Assembly: GCA_963829545.1 (NCBI GenBank)
Contig: CAWHIX010000008.1
Span: forward strand, 62,001-126,000
DNA from: JAXGXJ01 sp963829545
Lineage (GTDB): Bacteria > Actinomycetota > Thermoleophilia > RBG-16-64-13
Direction of reading: 5' to 3'
Length of the DNA: 64,000 nucleotides
In this document: one piece after another, positions 57,179 through 64,000 of the stretch
How the letters are laid out: the number at the start of each line of letters is the position of its first letter
Position numbering within the stretch: the first letter of the stretch is position 1
Notes under the pieces: generated by a model
The model's database searches: none
What the model saw: only the letters and a program-made list of their open reading frames with translations
Told to the model about the DNA's origin: nothing
Made by a program: the position numbers and the translations under genes

Positions 57179-58548
57179 GCCCGCTCTCATCCCCTTCAAC
57201 CCGGTGGTGCCGTTTCACGGCGACGTGAAGACATTCGGGATGATAGGGCCGATCCAGGCGGCTATGGAATACAACGGCTGGCGCGAGGAGTCCCAGGCGT
57301 GGAAGGAAAGCGCCTACCTGGGCGCGGCTCTGGGGCTCTCACCCATCTACTCGGTCAAGGGTCCCGACGCCGAGCGCTTCTTCAGCGAGAACTTCGTCAA
57401 CGACTTCCCCAACATGCCCGTCGGCGGCTTCCGCCACGGGATCATGTGCGATGAGCAGGGCCGGATCATGATGGACGGTGTTGTGATGCGTATCGCCCAG
57501 GACGAGTTCTACACCTGCTGGCTGCTGCCCTACATCGACTACGCTCTGTCCAGGGGCTCTTACGACGCCGTGGGCGAGAACCTGTCGGGCCGGCGCTTCC
57601 TCTTCCAGGTGGCGGGGCCCAGGTCGCTGGAGATCCTGGAGCGCGCGGCGCAGGCCGACCTCCACGACATCACGTTCGGCCACCACCGCACGGCGACCAT
57701 CGGCGGCGCCGAGGTGCGGGTGTTCCGGCTGGGCATGGCCGGATCGCTGGCCTACGAGGTCCACGGCGACGTCGCCGACGGGCAGGACGTCTTCAACACC
57801 ATCTGGGAGGCGGGCCGGGACCTGGGCATGAAGAAGCTGGGCCACGTCGCCTACATGCTCAACCACACCGAAGACGGCTTTCCCCAGGCCTACTACCACT
57901 TCCCGTACCCCTGGTACGAGGACGCCGACTTCGCGGCCTACCTGGACGCCCGCCCCGGCGCAGGGTGGATGATGTACCGGCCGCGGCTGCTCGGCAGCAT
58001 GGGTGACGGACATGCAGGCCCGGTTTGTCACGCCCTTCGACACGGGCTGGGAGAACCGCATCGACTGGGACCACGACTTCCCCGGCAAAGAGGCCCTGCA
58101 GGGGATGGCCAAGGCGCCGCGGCGAACTGTCGTCACCCTGGAGTGGAACACCGAGGACATCGCCGATGTGTACGCCTCGCAGTTTCGCGACGAGGAGCCC
58201 TACGAGCCCATTTCCGACCGGCCCAACGATATCCGCTACGACCCGGGTACGCTGGATCAGGCCACCGGCCAGATCCGTACCTTCACCTACCATCAGGACA
58301 AGGTGATGAAGGACGGACGCGAGATCGGCTTCTCCTCGGGGCGGGCGGTCAGCCAGACCTACCACCGCATGATCTCCCTGGGCTTCATCGCGCGGGACCT
58401 CGCCCAGATCGGCACCGAGGTCATCGTGATCTGGGGCGGCCCCGGGTCGCGGCAGAAGGAGATCCGGGCCACCGTAGCCCGCTTCCCCTACCTGCAGGTG
58501 GAGCGCAACGACAAGGTCGACGTGAGCGCGATACCCCGTCTGTACTAG
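57171..58548 (+). CDS. Folate-dependent O-demethylase-like protein (LigM/DesA, GcvT family; one frameshift)
   Basis: After one extra G near 58001 is removed, about 458 residues, the length of vanillate/syringate O-demethylases. N-terminus MIGPIQAAMEYNGWREESQAW, then LGAALGLSPIYSVKGPDAERF, YHFPYPWYEDADFAAYLD, MARAFVTPFDTGWENRIDWD and FPGKEALQGMAKAP with the GcvT-fold features (YSVKGPDAERFF-type, WDHDFPGKEAL). LigM/DesA transfer an O-methyl group from a methoxy-aromatic acid to tetrahydrofolate; a methyl or aminomethyl donor other than an aromatic is possible. An 8-base overlap with ABM and a one-base overlap with the NuoF-like gene show one operon. An uncorrected reading joins it to that gene and gives a false fusion. 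Confidence 0.8.
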
Positions 58549-59750
58549 TGGGTAGCGATCAGGACAAGTACATCGAGCGCCGCGGGGGCTACTCGGGGCT
58601 GTCGCGGGCCATGGAACTCGGGCCCGAGGACGTGCTCTCAGCGCTGCTGCGGACCGGTCTCCGGGCTTCTGGGGACGGCCGCAGCGTCGCCACTGAATGG
58701 GCGACATGTCGGGAGGTCGAAGCAGATGAGAAGTACGCCATCTGCAACGCCGTCGATTGCGACGCGCGGGCGCAGACCGCTCGCCTGCTCTTGGGCACCG
58801 ACCCTCATGCGGTTCTGGAAGGGCTGCTGATCGCGGCCTTTTCCGTGGGCGCGTCGCGGTGCTACGTCTGCATCAACGCCGACTATCGCGAGGAAATCGA
58901 GACGGTCGAGGAGGCCCTGCGGCAGATGAGCAGCCGGGGGCTGGTGGGCGACGACATCCTCGGCTCGGGCTTCTCCTGCCACGTGACGATCGAGGAGATC
59001 GCATCTTCCTTGATCGCCGCTGAGCACACGGCGCTCATACGCGCGCTGGAGGGCAGGCAGCCCCTTCCCTATCTGGCCACTGAGGATATCTGTGTGTGTG
59101 GTCTTCACGGGCAGCCGACGCTCATCGAGAGTGCGGAGACCTTGGCCAAGGTGTCCGCGCTGTTTCAGGAGTATCCCGCAGGCGCCGCGGCTAAGATCGT
59201 GACCGTCTGCGGTGATGTGAGCCATCCCGCGACGGTCGAGGTTCAGCTGGGCACGACCATCCGCGCCGTGCTGGAAGGCACTCAAGGGGCGAAGGTGGCC
59301 GAACTAGACCTCAAGGCCGTGCAGTTCGGTGGGCCAGCGGGGGCCTTCTTCGCCGCCGAGACTCTCGACACGCCCATCGATTTCGAGAGACTCGCAGAAG
59401 CGGGCGGTGCGATGGGCTCGGGCAGCCTTTATGTCTATGGCGCTGGCTGGTGCGCTGTGGAGATGGCCCGAGACGTGACGGCTCTTCTGCATGAGGAGTC
59501 CTGTGGCAAGTGCGTGTTCTGCCGGGAAGGCACGCGGCAACTTCTCGATATCCTCGACGACGTGGTCGAACAGGGAGTGGACGAGGAGCAGATGACGCTC
59601 CTGGTGGAGCTGAGTGAAGCCATGAAGGACGGCAGCATCTGCGCGTTGGGCCGGCAGGCTTCCGCGCCGGTCCTAAGCAGCCTGCGCCTCTTCGCCGACG
59701 ACTACAGGTCGCACAACGTGGACAGACGCTGCCGGGGGGCGACGCAGTGA
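58548..59750 (+). CDS. NuoF-like subunit with degenerate FMN site
   Basis: A 400-residue protein with the GTG start inside the previous stop. The NuoF fold is kept: AICNAVDCDARA (for NADEGDPG), GTDPHAVLEGLLIAAFSVGAS, EEIASSLIAAEHTAL (for GAGAYICGEETAL), GLHGQPTLIESAETLAKV, and the [4Fe-4S] site Cys319, Cys322, Cys325 and Cys365 (CGKCVFC and SICALG). The glycine-rich FMN loop GRGGAGFPTGLKW has no counterpart: the region reads RASGDGRSVATEW. So FMN and NADH binding are doubtful and the protein may only relay electrons. Partner is the NuoG/GltD-fusion gene, overlapping by three bases. Confidence 0.83.
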   Translation: MGSDQDKYIERRGGYSGLSRAMELGPEDVLSALLRTGLRASGDGRSVATEWATCREVEADEKYAICNAVDCDARAQTARLLLGTDPHAVLEGLLIAAFSVGASRCYVCINADYREEIETVEEALRQMSSRGLVGDDILGSGFSCHVTIEEIASSLIAAEHTALIRALEGRQPLPYLATEDICVCGLHGQPTLIESAETLAKVSALFQEYPAGAAAKIVTVCGDVSHPATVEVQLGTTIRAVLEGTQGAKVAELDLKAVQFGGPAGAFFAAETLDTPIDFERLAEAGGAMGSGSLYVYGAGWCAVEMARDVTALLHEESCGKCVFCREGTRQLLDILDDVVEQGVDEEQMTLLVELSEAMKDGSICALGRQASAPVLSSLRLFADDYRSHNVDRRCRGATQ

Positions 59751-61860
59751 CCGGGCCCGAAACGATCGAGCTGCTTATCGACGGGCAGAGCGTCGTGGCC
59801 CGGGCCGGCGACAGCGTACTCCACGCCGCCCTGGAGGCCGGCATCTACGTGCCCCACCTGTGCCATCACCCGGACCTGCCCGTGGGCGGAGTCTGCCGGC
59901 TGTGCGTGGTGGAGGTGGACGGTGTGGGGGGAGTCGTGGCCTCGTGTGCCACGCCGGCGCGCGAGGGCATGGTGGTGCGCACGCAATCCGAGGAGATAAC
60001 CCGGCTGCGCCGCCTGGCCTTGGAGCTGCTGCTGGTGGGCCACCCCCCGAGTGCGGCACCTGCCAGAAGTATCTGAACTGCGAGCTGCAGTCGCTCAAGC
60101 AGTACCTGGGGGTCGAAGAGCTGCGGGTCAAGCGGCATCCGAGACTGATGCCCGTCACCACCAGCAACCCCCTGTTCGTGTACGAACCCAACAAGTGCGT
60201 GCTCTGCGGACGCTGCGTGCGGGCCTGCTGCGAGCTGCGCGAAGTGGGCGTGCTCCGCTACCGCGAGCGCGACGGTGAGAACTACGTCTACACTTCCGAC
60301 GACCGCCCGCTGGCGGAGGCCGGCTGCCGCTTCTGCGGGGCCTGCGCGGAGGCCTGTCCCACAGGGGCCATCCAGGACAGAGAGGAGCTGCTGCGCGACA
60401 AGAACCGCAAGGCGGCTCTCGTTCCCTGCAAGAGCAACTGCCCGGCGGAGATAGACGTGCCCCGGTATGTCGGCTTCATCAGGAACGGCGACTACGCGGC
60501 CGCCACCGCGGTGATCAGAGAGAAGGTCCCCTTCCCACGAGTGCTGGGTTACGTCTGCGACCACCCCTGCGAGAGCGAATGCCGCCGCGGCGAGGTCAAT
60601 CAGCCCATCGCCATCAGGGAGCTTAAGCGCTTCGCGGCGGAAAGTGACGACGGAGCCGACCGGACGCCTGAGGTGGCCCCCGCGGCCACCACCGAGAAGC
60701 GGGTGGCCGTGGTGGGCTCCGGACCGGCAGGCCTGACGGCCGCCTACTATCTGCGCCTGCAGGGACACGACGTGACGGTGTTCGAGACCCTGCCCCAGGC
60801 CGGCGGGATGTTGCGTTACGGCATCCCCGCCTACAGGCTGCCCCGGGCAGTCATCGACAGCGAGATCCAGAGGATCGCCGATGCGGGTGTGGACATCAAG
60901 ACAGGCACTCCGGTGGGATCCCTGGACGAGCTCTTCGAGCAGGGCTACGACGCCGTGCTTCTGTCTCTCGGCGCCCATCAGGGGCAGAAGCTGCGCATAC
61001 CGGGGAGCGGCAGCCAAGGGGTCTTGCTGGGTACCGACTTCCTGCGGGGGGTGAACCAAGGTGACGACGTCGCCCTGGGCAAGAGGGTGGTCGTGTTGGG
61101 GGGCGGCAACGTGGCCTTCGATTGCGCCCGGGTGGCGAGGCGTCTGGGAGCGGAAGAGGTCCGCATCGCCTGCCTGGAGTGTCGGGCTGAGATGCCGGCC
61201 AGCGCCGACGAGATCGAACAGGGCGAAGATGAGGGGATCACTGTCGACGACGCCCATACCTCTACGCGCATCGTCGCCGAGGACGGCCGGGTGGCGGGGG
61301 TGCAGTTCCTCGACGTAGCGGCCTTCTACTTCGATGAGGATGGGGCACCGCAGATCGAGGTGGTCGACGACTCGGAGCACGTGGTGGAGGCCGACACGGT
61401 GATCTTCGCCATCGGCCAGCGTCCGCACCTCCCTGAGGGCCTCGACGTGGACCGGACCGACCGCGGGCTCATCGCGTTGGACGAGTTCACCCAGGGAACA
61501 AGCCGGGAGGGCGTCTTCGCCGCCGGCGACGCCGTCTCGGGCAGCGCCTCGGTGATCAAGGCCATCGCCGCGGGCCGGCGTGCTGCTGTGGCGATGGACA
61601 AGTTCCTGGGGGGCAACGGCCGTATCGACAGGAAGCCGGCCCCGCAGGTCGAACCGCCGGCGCGTCTGGGCTCGGGAGAAGGTTTCGCGGCTCTGGGGCG
61701 GGTGGGCGAAGCCTGCGTCATCCCCGACGAGCGGCTGACCGGCTTCTGCGAGGTGGTTCAAGGGATGACAGAGGATCAAGCCGGCCAGGAAGCGCTCCGC
61801 TGTCTGCAGTGCGACCTGCGACTGAAGATGACCACAGTGAAGTTCTGGGGCAGCTACTGA
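59747..61860 (+). CDS. NuoG-GltD fusion: Fe-S and FAD/NAD(P)H oxidoreductase (one deletion)
   Basis: About 704 residues after restoring one C in the run at 60043-60048. N-terminus is a [2Fe-2S] domain with Cys39, Cys50, Cys53 and Cys67, then HPPECGTCQKYLNC (NuoG-type cluster) and two [4Fe-4S] groups CVLCGRCVRACCE and CRFCGACAEACP. The rest is a GltD/NfnB-type module: CDHPCESECRR, FAD loop VAVVGSGPAGLTAAYYL, NAD loop VVVLGGGNVAFDCARVA, and late ITVDDAHTST with GDAVSGSASVIKAIAAGRR. It should pass electrons between NAD(P)H, ferredoxin and the NuoF-like subunit. Such assemblies occur in bifurcating or redox-coupling systems of anaerobes; bifurcation itself is not shown. Confidence 0.87.
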
Positions 61861-61908
61861 GAATCTTGAAGACGATCGAGAAGGCTTCAGCCGAGCAAAG
61901 GGGATGCG

Positions 61909-63374
61909 ATGAGCGAGGTACCTGTAAGCGCTGATGTTGTCATAGTCGGGTCCGGGGCCACAGGTCTGGCCGCCGCGGTCACGCTGGCCGAGGGTGGCGC
62001 CTCGGTGGTGGTGTTCGAGAAGCAGCGCTCGCTGGGGGGGACCTCGAACTTCTTTCAGGGCACGTTCGCTGTCGAAAGCGACATGCAGCGCGAGCGCTAC
62101 ATCGACTACACATGCGATCAGGCGTTCAAGAACACCATGGACTACAGTCACTGGCGGGCCAATCCCCGCTTGGTGAGGGCGATCGTCCACGAGTCGGGTC
62201 CCACCATCAGTTGGCTGCAGCAGCAGGGCGTGGTTTTCGCCGAGGCCACCATCAACATGCCCGACGCCCCTCTCACCTATCACGTCGTGCAGGGCCGAGG
62301 GGAAGCGGTGGTGAAGGCACTGGTCGACCGGGCCAAGGCCATGGGCGCGAAGGTCATTCCAGGCGTCCCGGTCGTCTCCCTGCTCAAGGAGGGCGGCCGT
62401 ATCTCGGGCGTCATCGTCGACGACGATGGCGAGGAGGTGGAGGTGGCGGCCAAAGCGGTGGTCATCGCCAGCGGCGGCTTCGCCAACAACAAGGAGTGGA
62501 TCAAGAAGCACACGGGCTACGACCTGGGGGTCAATCTCATGCCTGTGGGCAACACGGGCAAGACGGGCGACGGCCTGCGCATGGCCTGGGAAGTGGGCGC
62601 AGCCGAAGAGGGTGTCAATACCATCGAGATGTTCCGGGTCGCGCCGGTGGGCGACGAGTTCGCCATGGGCTGCAACCTGGAGCAGGCCTGCGCGCAGCCC
62701 GATCTCTGGGTGACTGCTCGAGGGGAGAGGTTCTGCGACGAGACCATCGGCTTCTACGACACGCCGGTGGGAAACGCGCAGGCCCGCTACAAGGCGGACG
62801 GCCACACCTTCAGCATCTTCGACGACTCCATCATTGAACGGCTCCTGGAGTGGGGCCTGGACAAGGGCGTGGGGGTGGATTTCCCTCCGGGCACCAAGCT
62901 GACCGATCTGCACAGAGAGATCCAGGCCGCTCTCGACAACGGCAGCAAGGAAGTGTTCGTGGCCGACTCGGTGGAAGAGTTGGCGCGAGCAGATCGGCGC
63001 CGACCCAGCCATGCTGCGGGCCACTGTGGACGAGTACAACCGCTACTGCGCGCAGGGCCACGACGAGCTTTTCGCCAAGGACCGCCGCTTTCTCCGGCCC
63101 CTGCTCGGACCCCGGTTCTACGCGGTCCGCGGGCGGGCCGTCTTCCTGGGCACCATGGGCGGTATCAAGGTCAACGAGCAAGCTGGAGGTCGTGGACAAG
63201 AAGGACCTGCCTATCCCCGGACTGTACGCCGGTGGTTTCGACGCCGGGGGCATGTATGGGGACAGTTACCCCATCAAGAGTTCCTCGGGCCTCGCCTCCG
63301 CCTTCGCCCTCAACTCGGGGCGCATCGCCGGGAGGAGCGCTCTCCACTACATCTCCACTATCCAGAAACACTGA
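61909..63374 (+). CDS. Fumarate-reductase-like FAD flavoprotein 2 (two frameshifts)
   Basis: About 487 residues after removing extra bases near 62986 and 63179. Same design as the flavoprotein at 48.3 kb: VVIVGSGATGLAAAVTLAEG, FEKQRSLGGTSNFFQGTF, a late FLGTMGGIKVNE, GLYAGGFDAGGMYGDSYPI and SGRIAGRSALHYIST. AAAGGGGATGCG precedes the ATG. Followed directly by an SDR, as in the first copy. It probably catalyses reduction or dehydrogenation of a C=C bond and may draw electrons from the NuoF/NuoG-like pair just upstream. Confidence 0.85.
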
Positions 63375-63416
63375 GTCTGACAGAAACTGAGCCGGCCCGC
63401 ACAACGGAGGGTGATG

Positions 63417-64000
63417 ATGGAGCAGAGGATCTTCAAAGGAAAGGTGGCCCTGGTCACCGGGGCCGCTACAGGCATCGGGAGGGCGGGCGCGAGGTTGTTC
63501 GCGCGCGAGGGCGCCAGCGTACTGGTAGTCACCGGCAGTAACGTCGCCGGCGGTGAGCAGACGGTGCGGATGATCAAGGAGGCGGGGGGTGAAGCCTCCT
63601 TCGCGCGTTGTGACGTCTCCTGCGAGACGGACGTGGAGGCCATGGTGAAGGAGTGCGTGAGCCGCTACGGCCGCCTCGACTATGCCTTCAACAACGCGGG
63701 CATCGGCCCGGACGGCGTGCGCGTGCCGGTGGTCAACATCGTCGATTGCCCCGCGGACCTCTGGAGTCGCACGCTGGATGTCAACCTCACGGGGGTCTTC
63801 TACTGCCTCAAGTACGAGATGCGGCAGATGTTCGAGCAGGGCGGCGGGGCCATCGTCAACACCTCGTCCGTAGGCGCGGTGAAGCCCCTGCCCGGTTTCT
63901 GCGCCTATTCGGCGAGCAAGGCCGGTCTGAACACTCTCACGAAGACGGCCGCCCTGGAGGGTGCGCCGCATGGAGTGCGGGTGAACACGATCATGCCCGG
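63417..64000 (+). CDS. Short-chain dehydrogenase/reductase 3, partial
   Basis: An open frame to the window edge, beginning MEQRIFKGKVALVTGAATGI (ATG at 63417 with GGAGG six bases upstream; ATG 63414 possible). VTGAATGIGRAGARLF is the cofactor loop, LDYAFNNAGIG the NNAG motif, NTSSVGAV the catalytic serine and YSASKAG the Tyr-x3-Lys; it goes to about residue 195 without break. The end is beyond the window. It copies the flavoprotein-SDR pair of 48-50 kb. Confidence 0.9.
   Translation, partial: MEQRIFKGKVALVTGAATGIGRAGARLFAREGASVLVVTGSNVAGGEQTVRMIKEAGGEASFARCDVSCETDVEAMVKECVSRYGRLDYAFNNAGIGPDGVRVPVVNIVDCPADLWSRTLDVNLTGVFYCLKYEMRQMFEQGGGAIVNTSSVGAVKPLPGFCAYSASKAGLNTLTKTAALEGAPHGVRVNTIMP

Noticed and set aside
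57171..59750. An 859-residue open frame fusing the O-demethylase-like and NuoF-like proteins
   Set aside because: An extra base near 58001 shifts the first gene out of frame, and the NuoF-like gene has its own GTG at 58548 overlapping the true stop at 58546-58548.
59866..63039. A 1057-codon antisense open frame, with others opposite the OYE, HyuB and AOR genes
   Set aside because: These mirror the third-position GC bias of real genes, have no ribosome sites and no family matches.

Overview
The window is high-GC bacterial chromosome (64 kb) with dense, mostly co-directional operons and short intergenic gaps. Lipoproteins with threonine/alanine/proline-rich linkers, GTG and TTG starts, PadR/HAAS and SHOCT-like genes, and the mix of Liv transporters with tungsten/molybdenum and Fe-S enzymes suggest a strictly or facultatively anaerobic high-GC lineage (Actinobacteriota such as Thermoleophilia or Coriobacteriia relatives, or possibly Chloroflexota). 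This is inference; there is no rRNA or tRNA to settle it.

Layout. 0-4.4 kb: a PadR-controlled envelope-stress or efflux locus: HAAS partner and padR on the minus strand, then a DUF2089 protein, a small membrane protein, a SHOCT-like protein and a MacB-type ABC exporter. An identical 20-bp promoter/operator element precedes both padR and the exporter. 4.4-10 kb: lipid kinase, SpoIIE-type phosphatase, a degenerate receiver-winged helix-AAA regulator, a lipoprotein and two small proteins. 10-19 kb: a cytoplasmic molybdopterin oxidoreductase with its four-cluster ferredoxin, OsmC, DUF427, a GMC-type flavoprotein, an Old Yellow Enzyme reductase, a flavodoxin-like protein and a small internally duplicated protein. 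19-22.6 kb: accessory region (membrane alpha/beta hydrolase, HNH-like protein, VapBC, a LamG-like gene remnant, a lipoprotein). 22.7-32 kb: ABC-2 exporter, DUF169, an Fe-S nuclease/exonuclease-like protein, amidohydrolase, acyl-CoA ligase and MFS exporter.

32-64 kb is a large catabolic region: two complete branched-chain-type ABC transporters (LivK-H-M-G-F) surround an IclR regulator, MmgE/PrpD, a HyuA/HyuB pair with a fused acetone-carboxylase-gamma-like tail, three SDRs, a tungsten-type aldehyde:ferredoxin oxidoreductase, an orphan glutamate-mutase large subunit, two paralogous fumarate-reductase-like flavoproteins, a MoaD-like carrier, an aldo/keto reductase and an ABM protein. It ends with a folate-dependent O-demethylase-like (LigM/DesA-like) protein followed by NuoF-like and NuoG/GltD-fusion redox subunits. 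The genes suggest uptake of an organic acid or aromatic/cyclic substrate, redox and CoA-independent transformations, possible ATP-dependent carboxylation of a ketone, demethylation, and electron return through Fe-S flavoproteins. The substrate cannot be read from the sequence.

Quality note. Fifteen genes need a total of 31 single-base insertions and two need single-base deletions to be removed to restore full-length conserved proteins; after correction every gene length is divisible by three. The strong insertion bias points to sequencing or assembly error rather than gene decay. Coordinates for these genes span the whole corrected gene.
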